A DNA stretch of 42,056 nt from an uncultured Alphaproteobacteria bacterium (GCA_934270475.1 CAKQPS010000009.1:1-42056); one strand, 5' to 3'. Shown: positions 32,253 through 40,842, numbered from the stretch's first letter. The notes: generated by a model from the letters alone, not told the origin. Program-made: numbers and translations.

Positions 32253-33608
32253 ATGCACGTTAAATTTCCAAGAAAAGTAGAAAGCATTTTGGTGTCGCTG
32301 CGGCGTCATTTGCTGCCGAGAAGTTTATTTTTCCGCACTATGCTGCTGATTTTTGTGCCGCTAATCGTGGTACAGGTGGTGTCAATTTATGCGTTTTTAG
32401 ACGGCAACTGGAATAAGGTTGGCAAAAAGCTGTCTGATAATCTGACAGCAAATATGGCATTTGTTATGAAAATGCATAGCGCTGATGCCGATTTTTCTCA
32501 AGTTCAGCAAATGGCTTCTTCTATTTACGGCTTAGACGTCAGTTATTATGATAATGAAAACAAGCATTCTGTTTGGCGTAAAAATAAAAAAGAAAATCCG
32601 CTGGTTACCAGCTTTTTAAATGAGTCTTTGCATCAGCAGTTTCCTTTGGCTAACACCGAAATATTTTTGGGCAAGCATCGTTCCAGCCTAAATATTTTGG
32701 TTGATACCAATCAGGGCTTGTATGTGTTTAATACCTCTGTAAAAAACATTTTCAGCAGCTCGATTTTCGGCTTTGTTTTGTGGATGATCGGCACTTCACT
32801 GCTGCTGTTTGTGGTTGCAGTGCTGTTCTTGCGCGTACAGGTTCGTTCCATTTCTCAGCTGGCTGCTGCGGCAGAAGATTTTGGTAAAGGTATCAACACC
32901 AAATTCAAGCCTTACGGCTCTATTGAAGTCCGTCGTGCCGGTTTAGCATTTACAAAAATGAAAGAGCGCATTATGCGTCAGATTTCTGAAAAAACACAAA
33001 TGCTGGCAGGTGTTTCGCACGATTTGCGCACTCCGCTTACCCGTATGAAACTGCAAATGGCAATGCTGCCGGATTCTAAAGAAAATCAGGAATTTATCCA
33101 AGATATTGATGAAATGGAAAAAATGCTGGACGGCTATTTGTCATATGTCAGCGGCGAAGGTGGAGAAAAATCATCTTTTGTTGATGTTAATGAAATGGTG
33201 TCAAGCATTATCAATAAGTATCGCAAAAATTCCAATGCAATGATTCGCTATTCCACCAACTATGATGTCAGCGCTATTCAAGGTAGAGAACAGGCTTTGC
33301 GCCGTGCCTTTACTAACGTAATAGAAAATGCCTTCCATTATGGCAAAACCATAGCCGTTAAACTGGAAAGCGATGACAAGCGCTTGGAATTGTCTGTTGA
33401 TGATGATGGACCAGGTATTCCTGCAGACAAACGCGATGATGTGTTCAAGGCGTTTTATCGGGTTGATAGTTCCCGCAACAAAGAAACCGGCGGCGTCGGC
33501 TTAGGCTTGGCAATTGCCAAAGACGTGGTTGTTTCGCATGGCGGCACCATCACATTAAGCGACAGTGACTTGGGAGGTTTGAGAGTTCTCATCAGTATTC
33601 CCTTGTAA
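32253..33608 (+). CDS. EnvZ-like sensor histidine kinase
   Basis: The inner-membrane kinase has two transmembrane helices (about 28-48 and 170-195) around a periplasmic domain of about 120 residues. A HAMP domain follows, with the phospho-acceptor His in LAGVSHDLRTPLTRMKLQM near residue 256. The ATP-binding domain has the N box in NVIENAFHYGK, G1 in VDDDGPGIP, the F box and G2 in GGVGLGLAIAK. The SD is AGGAG. It is paired with the upstream regulator. The periplasmic domain has no motif that identifies the signal. Confidence 0.93.
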   Translation: MHVKFPRKVESILVSLRRHLLPRSLFFRTMLLIFVPLIVVQVVSIYAFLDGNWNKVGKKLSDNLTANMAFVMKMHSADADFSQVQQMASSIYGLDVSYYDNENKHSVWRKNKKENPLVTSFLNESLHQQFPLANTEIFLGKHRSSLNILVDTNQGLYVFNTSVKNIFSSSIFGFVLWMIGTSLLLFVVAVLFLRVQVRSISQLAAAAEDFGKGINTKFKPYGSIEVRRAGLAFTKMKERIMRQISEKTQMLAGVSHDLRTPLTRMKLQMAMLPDSKENQEFIQDIDEMEKMLDGYLSYVSGEGGEKSSFVDVNEMVSSIINKYRKNSNAMIRYSTNYDVSAIQGREQALRRAFTNVIENAFHYGKTIAVKLESDDKRLELSVDDDGPGIPADKRDDVFKAFYRVDSSRNKETGGVGLGLAIAKDVVVSHGGTITLSDSDLGGLRVLISIPL

Positions 33609-33905
33609 GGGGCTGAACAGAATACACCGTTATCTTGGCTACGGCGGGTAATATCTAGAGGCTCGGCTAGCTGGTATCTGCTAGGAATTTTTGCGCTCAT
33701 GTACTAGGTTTGTACACATCGCTTAAAAATTCCGTCGCATATACGCACGCTATCCGAGCCTTTGCTAGTTATGTACTAATTTGTACACCGCGAAAAAATC
33801 TTACTTCGCATCAAGCTCATTATCCGAGTTTCTGAGAGTAAGGAGAATAGTATTCCTTGGCTTTGAGCGCCAGCTCATTCGCCGAGAATCTTGTATGATA
33901 TATCC
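33609..33905. repeat. Non-coding spacer with degenerate direct and inverted repeats
   Basis: No convincing gene lies here. Two related units of about 60 bp start at 33700 and 33772, each with TGTACTA..TTTGTACAC, an A-run, TCGCAT and TATCCGAG; a third partial copy (GCTCATTCGCCGAG) is near 33872. The first unit is also mirrored to its left: GGCTCGGCTAGC (33660-33671) pairs with GCTATCCGAGCC (33749-33760), and GGAATTTTT-GCG (33684-33695) with CGCTTAAAAATTCC (33720-33733), around TGTAC/GTACA. The first element thus folds into a hairpin of about 100 nt. Confidence 0.6.
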
Positions 33906-33972
33906 GCTAAAAAAATATCCTGGCAATTTCTCAAAATTTACATTTTGAGAAATTTACCAGGATATTTTTAGC
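33906..33972. terminator. Long near-perfect hairpin, possible bidirectional terminator
   Basis: The arms 33906-33936 and 33943-33972 are complementary over about 30 bp with only small mismatches and bulges and a 6-nt loop. T-runs are present at the ends on both strands. It could end the kinase gene on one side and the small ORF on the other, though such a long stem is unusual for a terminator. Confidence 0.6.
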
Positions 33973-33976
33973 AAGC

Positions 33977-34192
33977 TTAATGCAAAATTGCAGTTAAGAA
34001 ATAAGCTATCATAATTAACATTACAATAGCCAAAACTAAAACTGCGCTATACAATATCAACTTCCATTTGGTAAGGGATTTATTGCTCATAGTCTTAAGC
34101 CACCAAAATAGAAACCAAAAAAATACTTTGACTAAAATAAATCCACCAATTATTGAGAGGAAAATAGCCAAATCAATAAATATAAGATGCAT
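33977..34192 (-). CDS. Possible small membrane protein
   Basis: The 71-residue frame has two strongly hydrophobic segments (about 3-33 and 45-69) split by a basic loop KTMSNKSLTKWK, which would suit a two-helix hairpin membrane protein. The coding region is clearly more AT-rich than its neighbours. I see no ribosome-binding site before the ATG. The long hairpin at 33906-33972 lies directly after the stop. I recognise no family. It may be a real small gene, perhaps acquired, or a chance frame in AT-rich DNA. Confidence 0.4.
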   Translation of the reverse strand: MHLIFIDLAIFLSIIGGFILVKVFFWFLFWWLKTMSNKSLTKWKLILYSAVLVLAIVMLIMIAYFLTAILH

Positions 34193-34406
34193 AGTCTAAA
34201 TTTTAAAAGATGAATACTAAGTTAGTTAAAATTTAAGCAAAATAGAATCCTATCTTAAAAAAGAAAGACCTCAAAACTTGCAACATAACATGTAAACAAA
34301 ATTTTCTCTATAATACTTAAATATAACACTTTTAGTGTAGCATAAATTTTAATTTTAAGCAATATAAATTCATTTGTTGTCATAGATTGAAATTTCTTGC
34401 GCACAT

Positions 34407-34442
34407 AAAAAACAGGCTCCGATTTTTTAGTTCGGAGCCTTG
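34407..34442 (-). terminator. Terminator after pyrG
   Basis: GGCTCCGA (34415-34422) pairs with TCGGAGCC (34432-34439), with a T-run on the minus strand. It lies just beyond the pyrG stop. The AT-rich stretch 34193-34406 shows nothing else. Confidence 0.85.
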
Positions 34443-34456
34443 CTTTTAATAACCGA

Positions 34457-36109
34457 TTAAACCAACCGCGAATTGTCTATTGCCGCCTTAACAAACGACA
34501 CAAACAGCGGGTGCGGGGCAAACGGACGAGATTTTAGCTCCGGATGAAATTGTACGCCGATAAACCACGGGTGGTCAGGGCGTTCCACAATTTCCGGCAG
34601 CAATCCGTCCGGAGAGGTGCCGACCACCATCATACCGGCTTTTTGCAGCATATCTTTATATTTGATATTTACTTCATAGCGGTGGCGATGGCGTTCAGAA
34701 ATTTTGGTTGTGCCGTAAATTTGTGCAACTTTGGAATTTGGTGCCAAAACGCAGTCGTATGCGCCCAAACGCATGGTGCCGCCTAAATCGCCGTCTTTAT
34801 GGCGGATTTGCTTAGCGCCGTCTTTGTCCCATTCAGTCATCAAACCGATAACCGGTTCGCAATGTTCGTCCAGCTCTGTGGTGTTGGCATTTTTAATTCC
34901 GCACAAATTGCGCATGGTTTCAATAACCGACATCTGCATGCCGAAACAAATTCCTAAAAACGGCAGATTATGCTCGCGGGCATATTGAATGGCGTTAATC
35001 ATACCTTGAGTGCCGCGCAGCCCGAAACCGCCAGGAACTAAAACCGCGCTGACATCATTCAAAACTTCGGACGGGTCTTTTTTCTCAAGCTCTTCAGAAT
35101 CCACCCACTTGATTTTTACCTTATATTTATTGGCTATACCGCCGTGAATCAGCGCTTCGTGCAAAGATTTATATGCTTCCAGCAACATCATATACTTACC
35201 GACAACGGCAATACGCACTTCACCTTCCGGCGCTTTTAAAATGTCGACAATATGCTGCCATTTGCTTAAGTCTGTCGGTTTTTCATACGGCAAACCAAAG
35301 TGTTTGCAAACCTGGCGGTCAATGCCTTCGGCAGAGTAGGCGAGCGGAACCTGATAAATGCTGGCCGCATCCATGGCGGTAATCACGTTTTCTTCTTTGA
35401 TATTGCAGAACAAAGCCAGCTTGCGTTTTTCATTTTCCGGAATAGCCATTTGCGTGCGGCATAAAATCATATCCGGCTGAATACCGTATTCTTGCAATTT
35501 TTTAACCGAGTGTTGAGTAGGTTTGGTTTTAAGTTCGCCGGCAGTCGGAATAAACGGCAGCAAGGTTACATGTATAAACATGGTGTGGTCGCGCCCTAAT
35601 TCATAGGCAACCTGACGAATAGTCTCTAAATACGGCTGTCCTTCAATGTCGCCGACAGTACCGCCGATTTCGCACAATACGAAATCTTCATCGCTGATGT
35701 CGGAAAGGATAAAGTCCTTAATTTCATTGGTAACGTGCGGAATCACTTGAATTGTTGACCCCAGATAAAAACCGTGGCGCTCTTTTTCTATCACGCGCTG
35801 ATAGATTTTGCCGGTGGTTATGCTGTCAGTGCGTTTTGCCGGAACGCCGGAAAAGCGCTCATAGTGACCCAAATCCAAATCGGCTTCCGTGCCGTCGTCG
35901 GTTACAAAAACTTCACCATGCTGGCAAGGGTTCATTGTTCCCGGGTCAACGTTCAAATACGGGTCAAGCTTGCGCATTCTGACCTTGTAGCCGCGGGCTT
36001 GCAATATAGCCGCCAAAGAAGCAGAAGCTAAGCCTTTTCCCAAAGACGAAACAACGCCGCCGGTAATAAAGATAAATTTTGTTTTCGGGTTAATGTGTAT
36101 ATCAGACAT
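34457..36109 (-). CDS. pyrG: CTP synthase
   Basis: PyrG aminates UTP to CTP with glutamine and ATP. The 550-residue protein has the synthase domain with FITGGVVSSLGKGLASASL, RKLDPYLNVDPGTMNPCQHG and EVFVTDDGTEADLDLGHYER, and a C-terminal class I glutaminase domain with the nucleophile Cys in FLGICFGMQM near residue 385, plus a late HPE motif (GVQFHPELKSRP). Length and order are normal. It lies downstream of tpiA and secG on the same strand but after a strong hairpin, so it probably has its own promoter in 36110-36150. Confidence 0.97.
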   Translation of the reverse strand: MSDIHINPKTKFIFITGGVVSSLGKGLASASLAAILQARGYKVRMRKLDPYLNVDPGTMNPCQHGEVFVTDDGTEADLDLGHYERFSGVPAKRTDSITTGKIYQRVIEKERHGFYLGSTIQVIPHVTNEIKDFILSDISDEDFVLCEIGGTVGDIEGQPYLETIRQVAYELGRDHTMFIHVTLLPFIPTAGELKTKPTQHSVKKLQEYGIQPDMILCRTQMAIPENEKRKLALFCNIKEENVITAMDAASIYQVPLAYSAEGIDRQVCKHFGLPYEKPTDLSKWQHIVDILKAPEGEVRIAVVGKYMMLLEAYKSLHEALIHGGIANKYKVKIKWVDSEELEKKDPSEVLNDVSAVLVPGGFGLRGTQGMINAIQYAREHNLPFLGICFGMQMSVIETMRNLCGIKNANTTELDEHCEPVIGLMTEWDKDGAKQIRHKDGDLGGTMRLGAYDCVLAPNSKVAQIYGTTKISERHRHRYEVNIKYKDMLQKAGMMVVGTSPDGLLPEIVERPDHPWFIGVQFHPELKSRPFAPHPLFVSFVKAAIDNSRLV

Positions 36110-36149
36110 TATTTATTCCTTACAAGAGGTTAGTCAATAAAATTGTTAT

Positions 36150-36199
36150 ATAAAAAAGCGACAAAGGCACTTTATAAAATTAAAGTGCCTTATGTCGTT
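36150..36199 (-). terminator. Terminator between secG and pyrG
   Basis: A 15-bp stem with one bulged A (36159-36174 with 36181-36197) surrounds a 6-nt loop, and the minus strand continues into TTTTTT. It lies 18 bp after the secG stop and should isolate tpiA-secG from pyrG, or act as an attenuator. Confidence 0.8.
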
Positions 36200-36216
36200 T
36201 GAAAAAGTCATCTAAG

Positions 36217-36576
36217 CTACTCAGCCACCGGAACTTCAGGCTCGCTTTGGCTTTCCTCTGCCGGAGCTTGATTTTCTTCATCTGCTGGAACTTGCTGTGT
36301 TTGAGCTGCGGAAGTTTTATCCAAAATAGAAGATGTTTTAACTTCCATACGGCTGTAATAAATAGACAGAGCCATACTCAAAACAAAAAACAAAGTAGCT
36401 AAAATAGCCGTGATTCTGGTTAAAATATTGCCTTTGCCGCGGGCGCTCAAAATACTGCCGACGCCGTTGTCACCGCCTAAGCCGCTCAAAGCGCCGCCGT
36501 TAGAACGCTGCATTAAAATAACCACCACCAAAAAAATGGCTACAATCAATTGTAAAACTAATAAAACGGAACCCAT
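36217..36576 (-). CDS. secG: Preprotein translocase subunit SecG
   Basis: SecG is a small inner-membrane subunit of SecYEG. The 119-residue protein has two membrane helices (about 3-21 and 52-70) with the conserved cytoplasmic loop VILMQRSNGGALSGLGGDNG between them. A Glu-, Gln- and Pro-rich tail of about 40 residues follows, as in many alphaproteobacteria. It lies 17 bp after tpiA. The SD is AAGGA. Confidence 0.95.
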   Translation of the reverse strand: MGSVLLVLQLIVAIFLVVVILMQRSNGGALSGLGGDNGVGSILSARGKGNILTRITAILATLFFVLSMALSIYYSRMEVKTSSILDKTSAAQTQQVPADEENQAPAEESQSEPEVPVAE

Positions 36577-36593
36577 TTTTTATCCTTTCCTTA

Positions 36594-37355
36594 TTATTTT
36601 GTGCAGGCGTTTTTGGCAATGCCGATAAAATCTGCGGCTTTCAAACTTGCACCGCCGATTAGCGCGCCGTCAACGTCCGGCAAAGCTAAAAGCTCGGCAG
36701 CATTAGACGGTTTAACCGAACCGCCGTACAAGATACGCATTTTGTTAGCTGTGGCTTTGCCCAGTTTTTTAGTCAAAGCCTTGCGGATTGCGGCGTGAAC
36801 TTCCTCAACATCGGCGGCAGTAGGAGTTTTGCCGGTGCCGATAGCCCAAATCGGTTCATAAGCAATTACAGTGTTTTTAGCAGTTGCATCATCAGGAACC
36901 GAACCAAAAATTTCTTCTTGGCAAACTTTTATGGTTTTGCCTTCATCGCGTTCTTTACCGGTTTCACCAATGCAAATAACCGTATTTAAACCGGCAGCGT
37001 GAGCAGCAACGGCTTTTTTATTGATAAGTTCATTAGATTCAAAGTGGTCAACGCGTCTTTCCGAGTGTCCGATAATGGTATAAGAGCAGCCCAAGTCCGT
37101 AAGCATCAGCGGGCTGATGTCGCCGGTGTGTGCGCCTTTTTCTGCAAAATGCACATCTTGCGCGCCCAAAGCAATTTTCGTGCCGCGCAGGCATTTTTTT
37201 ACAAAACCCAGCAATGTAAACGGCGGGCAAATCAAAAAGTCGCAGTCAAACTTGTTTTCTTTAACTTGGGCGGCAATATCTTTGGCAAGTTGTGTGCCTT
37301 CTTCTAAAAGGCAGTTCATTTTCCAGTTGCCGGCAATCAGTTTTTTTCTGACCAT
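36594..37355 (-). CDS. tpiA: Triosephosphate isomerase
   Basis: TpiA interconverts dihydroxyacetone phosphate and glyceraldehyde-3-phosphate. From the ATG at 37355 it reads KLIAGNWKMN, with the catalytic His in TIIGHSERR near residue 95, the Glu in AYEPIWAIGTGKTP near residue 165 and the phosphate loop ILYGGSVKPSN. The length of 253 is normal. A longer in-frame frame reaches 37463, but its extra 36 residues are not TIM-like, and GAGG lies before the chosen start. Confidence 0.96.
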   Translation of the reverse strand: MVRKKLIAGNWKMNCLLEEGTQLAKDIAAQVKENKFDCDFLICPPFTLLGFVKKCLRGTKIALGAQDVHFAEKGAHTGDISPLMLTDLGCSYTIIGHSERRVDHFESNELINKKAVAAHAAGLNTVICIGETGKERDEGKTIKVCQEEIFGSVPDDATAKNTVIAYEPIWAIGTGKTPTAADVEEVHAAIRKALTKKLGKATANKMRILYGGSVKPSNAAELLALPDVDGALIGGASLKAADFIGIAKNACTK

Positions 37356-37478
37356 TTTTTTATCCTCATACAAAATTTGTTTAAAACTGGTCATTTTGTA
37401 ACACAGTAAAAATTTTTTTTCCAGCAAAAAAAGCAAATTAGACACTATTTTATTATGTTGCATAATTTAATTTTGGAA

Positions 37479-37506
37479 TTGCATAAATATTTTATTTACT
37501 TATAAT
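37479..37506 (+). promoter_or_regulatory. Promoter of ppiD-fmt
   Basis: TTGCAT (37479-37484) and a perfect TATAAT (37501-37506) are 16 bp apart, 38 bp before the ppiD start. Confidence 0.6.
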
Positions 37507-37543
37507 AAACGCAAAACTTAACTTTGTTTTATTAGGGAAAAAA

Positions 37544-39415
37544 ATGATTAGTACGTTTTCAAAAATGCACAACAGCCTGTTCACAAAAATAATTTTGACC
37601 ATAACGGCGTTGAGCTTTATGTCATTGTTTGGTGTTTCGGGATATATTAACACCGCCAACAGCAATAAACCGGTGATAAAAGTTGATAATTTGGAAATCA
37701 GCCAAAGCGAATTTAATTATTTGCTGCAAAAAGAATTATCAAAACTTAAAGATACGGATACTTTGAACCAAGAAGAAGCAGCAGCCCGCAAAGCCGAAAT
37801 TTCGGCAGAATTGGCAAAGCTGAAGCTTGATGATTTATTGTTGGAAAACACCATGAAAAAATATAATGTGGATGTTACCGACAGTTTGGTTGGTCAAATT
37901 ATTCAGGTTTCGCCGCAGTTTTTGAATAACGGTAAATTTGACCGTGAAATGTATAAATGGTATTTGAACAAAAGCGGATTGTCCGAGCAAGATTTGGTTT
38001 CGGAAATCAAACGTAATATCGGTCGCAAAATTTTGATTGAAACTCAAGTTGCCGGTTTTGATGTTCCGCAGGTTTTGCAAACTCAAATGCAAAAAGTTTT
38101 GGGACAGCGCCGTACTTTTAAATATATTAAGTTGGTAGCTCAAAATGCTAAAGTAGACCGTCAGCCAAGCCAGGAAGAGCTGGATCAATATTATGAAGAT
38201 TTTACTGAAGAGTTCAGAATACCTGAAAAACGCGATGTAAAAATTTTGTCATTGCCTTTGGAAACAATAGAAAAAAGCATCAAGGTTTCAGATGATGAAA
38301 TTAACTCTTATTATAAAGAGCATATTGAAGAATTTGAACAGCCTGAAAAACGTCATGTTTTGCAGCTGGCTTTTGATGATGAGGAAAGTGCCAAAAAAGC
38401 CGCCTCTGAATTGGCTTCTAAAGACTTTATGACCGTGGCAAAAGAAAACGGACAGAGCAAAGAAGACACCGATTTTGGCGCTGTAGCTAAATCTGATTTG
38501 TCTGACGAGCTTGCCGATGTGGTATTTTCTTTGGCAAAAGGTCAGACTTCAAAGCCTGAAAAAATCAACGGCGGCTGGCAGATTCTGAAAGTAACCGAAA
38601 TTGAGCCGGCAAATATTATGCCGCGCGGACAGGCTAATGCGCAAATTAAAAAGACAATTCAGGAAGAACGCGCTTATGACGGAAGTTATGAACTGATGAC
38701 TAAAATTGAAGACAAGCTTGGTGCTGGTTCTTCTCTAAAAGATATTGCCGATAGTTTTGGCATCTCTTTGGTTGAGGTCAAAGGTTTAGATGAAGAAGGA
38801 AATTCCGTTGCCGGTAAAACTGAAATAGCGGAATTGCTGAAAAACAAAGACGTTATCGATGCAGCTTTCTCTTATAATGAAGGCGAAGTCAGCCAAACTA
38901 TAGAAGGCGACGACGGCTTGGTGGTTGTTGAAGTTGATAAAATTTATGAATCGCATATTCAGCCGGAAAATGAAGTAACGGCAAAACTGACCAAACTGTG
39001 GAAAGACAGCGAAAAAGTTTCTGTTACCCAAGAATTGGCAGACAATATCAATCATGATTTGGAAACCGGCGATTCTTTTTCCGAAGTTGCTGCACGCTAT
39101 ACTCTTCCGGTAATGAAAACAATGCCGATTACCCGCGGCGAAACCTTTGCTGATTTGAACTTTAATGATATGAAAACTCTGTTTTCTGCTGATAAAAATG
39201 AAGTTAAAGTTCTGCAAAACGGCGATGATTATTTGATTGCGGAAACCAATGAAATCTATGACGATTCATCATCTTTGACCAAAGCCGATAAAGACTTTTT
39301 GAAACAGGCTTTACAGGCGGAGATGGCACAGGAATTGTCAGACGCTATGCTGCGCGGTTATGCTAAAGACTACAAAGTAGAAGTAAACTACGGACGTATG
39401 GGAATTAACGACTGA
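37544..39415 (+). CDS. ppiD: PpiD-like periplasmic folding factor (SurA/parvulin family)
   Basis: PpiD is an inner-membrane-anchored chaperone with parvulin domains acting on proteins leaving the Sec translocon. The 623-residue protein begins MISTFSKMHNSLFTKIILTI, one membrane anchor (about 14-32), then a SurA_N-like helical region (VDNLEISQSEFNYLLQKELS). A parvulin-like domain spans about 262-350 (KRHVLQLAFDDEESAKKAAS ... DFGAVAKSDLSDELADVVFS ... GGWQILKVTEI), followed by a long C-terminal helical part. Key catalytic residues are not obvious, as in PpiD. The SD is AGGGA. The tpiA/ppiD divergent pair is usual in alphaproteobacteria. fmt overlaps its stop. Confidence 0.87.
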   Translation: MISTFSKMHNSLFTKIILTITALSFMSLFGVSGYINTANSNKPVIKVDNLEISQSEFNYLLQKELSKLKDTDTLNQEEAAARKAEISAELAKLKLDDLLLENTMKKYNVDVTDSLVGQIIQVSPQFLNNGKFDREMYKWYLNKSGLSEQDLVSEIKRNIGRKILIETQVAGFDVPQVLQTQMQKVLGQRRTFKYIKLVAQNAKVDRQPSQEELDQYYEDFTEEFRIPEKRDVKILSLPLETIEKSIKVSDDEINSYYKEHIEEFEQPEKRHVLQLAFDDEESAKKAASELASKDFMTVAKENGQSKEDTDFGAVAKSDLSDELADVVFSLAKGQTSKPEKINGGWQILKVTEIEPANIMPRGQANAQIKKTIQEERAYDGSYELMTKIEDKLGAGSSLKDIADSFGISLVEVKGLDEEGNSVAGKTEIAELLKNKDVIDAAFSYNEGEVSQTIEGDDGLVVVEVDKIYESHIQPENEVTAKLTKLWKDSEKVSVTQELADNINHDLETGDSFSEVAARYTLPVMKTMPITRGETFADLNFNDMKTLFSADKNEVKVLQNGDDYLIAETNEIYDDSSSLTKADKDFLKQALQAEMAQELSDAMLRGYAKDYKVEVNYGRMGIND

Positions 39416-40326
39416 TGAAAGTAGTGTTTATGGGAACGCCGGACTTTGCCGTGCCGGCTTTGGAAAGACTGATAAAAGAGCATGAAGTTGTTTGCGTTTA
39501 TACGCGCGAACCCAAGCTTTCGGGACGCGGAAATAAGCTGAATAAAACTCCGGTGCATTTAGTCGCCGAAGCCAACGGCATAGAAGTGCGTACTCCCAAA
39601 ACATTGCGCAATGCCGAAGAGCAGCAAAAATTTGCTGCTCTTAAAGCTGATGTGGCGGTGGTTGCCGCCTATGGTTTGATTTTGCCGCTGCCGGTGCTGG
39701 AAGCCTATCCTTTTGGCTGTTTGAATCTGCATGCGTCGCTGCTGCCGCGCTGGCGCGGTGCTGCTCCGATTCAGCGTGCGGTAGAAGCCGGTGATGCAGA
39801 AAGCGGAGTTACAGTTATGCAGGTGGCAGAAGGTTTGGACACCGGCGATATGCTGCTTAAAGGCAAGGTCGAAATTACTTCTTCTACCACCGGCGGTGAA
39901 TTGCATGACAAGCTGGCATTGCTGGGTGCAGACTTGATTTTTCGGGTTTTGGCTGATATCAAGAGTTTTACGCCGCAGCCGCAGCCTCAAGACGGCGCTT
40001 GTTATGCCGCAAAAATAGATAAGGCGGAATGTAAGCTGGACTTTAATCAAAAAGCTGAAGTTTTGTGCCGCAAGATTCGGGCGTTTAATCCGTATCCTGC
40101 AATGTTTTTTGAATATGGCGGCGAGCGCTTTAAAGTGCTGGAAGCTCATAAGGTTGAAAAATATGCGCCGGCGGGAACAATTATCGAAGACAATAACTGT
40201 TTGCAAATTGCCTGTGCCGATGGTGCTTTGAATATCACTCAAATTCAGCGTCAAGGCAAAAAGCTGATGACAATCGGCGAACTGCTGCGCGGTTTTCATT
40301 TTGCTGAAAATTCTAAAGCTGAATAA
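39415..40326 (+). CDS. fmt: Methionyl-tRNA formyltransferase
   Basis: Fmt formylates initiator Met-tRNA. The 303-residue protein has VVFMGTPDFAVPALERL at the start, the catalytic motif CLNLHASLLPRWRGAAPIQR near residue 107 with HxSLLP, the Asp loop QVAEGLDTGDML, and a C-terminal tRNA-binding domain with RKIRAFNPYPAMFF. The ATG overlaps the ppiD TGA by one base. The usual partner def is not adjacent. Confidence 0.96.
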   Translation: MKVVFMGTPDFAVPALERLIKEHEVVCVYTREPKLSGRGNKLNKTPVHLVAEANGIEVRTPKTLRNAEEQQKFAALKADVAVVAAYGLILPLPVLEAYPFGCLNLHASLLPRWRGAAPIQRAVEAGDAESGVTVMQVAEGLDTGDMLLKGKVEITSSTTGGELHDKLALLGADLIFRVLADIKSFTPQPQPQDGACYAAKIDKAECKLDFNQKAEVLCRKIRAFNPYPAMFFEYGGERFKVLEAHKVEKYAPAGTIIEDNNCLQIACADGALNITQIQRQGKKLMTIGELLRGFHFAENSKAE

Positions 40327-40340
40327 TTGTTGAAAACAAT

Positions 40341-40386
40341 AAAAAAAACAGCACGTGGAGCATAAATCCAAGGTGCTGTTTTTTTA
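40341..40386 (+). terminator. Terminator after fmt
   Basis: AAACAGCAC pairs with GTGCTGTTT, and TGGA/TCCA continue inward. A-run and T-run flanks make it strong and possibly bidirectional. Confidence 0.85.
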
Positions 40387-40418
40387 ATATAAGACAAAAG
40401 TCCGAGTTTAATTCAAAC

Positions 40419-40441
40419 CAAAAAATTTGATAAAATCAAAT
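40419..40441 (-). terminator. Small terminator after the candidate hydrophobic peptide
   Basis: On the minus strand ATTTGAT-ttt-ATCAAAT (40441-40425) is followed by a T-run, starting 6 bp after the peptide stop codon. Confidence 0.5.
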
Positions 40442-40446
40442 AATCG

Positions 40447-40521
40447 TTACAGTGCAAAAACTAAGACACCGTTGACAATAATTGTAATCAACATAGCCGT
40501 AAATTTTAAATTGTTAAACAT
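40447..40521 (-). CDS. Candidate 24-residue hydrophobic peptide
   Basis: A short frame reads MFNNLKFTAMLITIIVNGVL then VFAL and stop. It would form one membrane helix after a short polar start, like type I toxins or small membrane-protein subunits. A terminator follows at once. The start context GTTCACATGTTTAACA (40512-40527 on the other strand) recurs at 40617-40632, where the frame closes after MFNS. No clear SD is visible. The short length means chance cannot be excluded. Confidence 0.3.
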   Translation of the reverse strand: MFNNLKFTAMLITIIVNGVLVFAL

Positions 40522-40632
40522 GTGAACATTCTCTTTGGCTTCGGCAAAAATCAGAACTCAATTTCGCCGATAATTACTAAAGTTTTCATAGTTTTAAAGT
40601 TTTAGCTGTTAAACATGTGAACTAACTCAATT
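40512..40632. repeat. Two copies of TGTTAAACATGTGAAC, 105 bp apart
   Basis: The 16-mer is identical at 40512-40527 and 40617-40632 in an otherwise gene-poor AT-rich spacer. On the minus strand each copy contains an ATG followed by TTTAAC, so the start region of the peptide frame is duplicated. It might also be a binding site. Confidence 0.6.
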
Positions 40633-40754
40633 TTTTTTATTATCAGTGAAAAAATTAACATAACAATATAAATATACAAAAAATATAGATTCGTTTTTGA
40701 AAAATGTAAAGCAAAAAAGCGTGAACGATAATATATTGAAATAACGATGTAATT

Positions 40755-40842
40755 TATAATTTGCTTGATTAAGGTCACCTGAGTGTGTTAATTTTTTTCA
40801 GTCTGAAAGAGTGTATCTGCTTGTGCGGAACACTCTTTTTAT
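40755..40842 (+). promoter_or_regulatory. -10 element and hairpin leader before the spanin-like genes (or a small RNA)
   Basis: A perfect TATAAT lies at 40755-40760. A hairpin with AAAGAGTGT (40806-40814) and ACACTCTTT (40830-40838), then a T-run, lies about 40-80 nt downstream. The RNA could be a short sRNA of about 75 nt or an attenuated leader of the gene at 40869. No good -35 is seen. Confidence 0.35.

Noticed and set aside
33455..33700. Minus-strand frame over the kinase end and the repeat spacer
   Set aside because: Most of it is antisense to the conserved G2 box of the kinase and the rest is repeat DNA.
39559..40371. 270-codon minus-strand frame opposite fmt
   Set aside because: Fmt has all its catalytic motifs and the antisense frame has no motif, no SD and runs through the fmt terminator.
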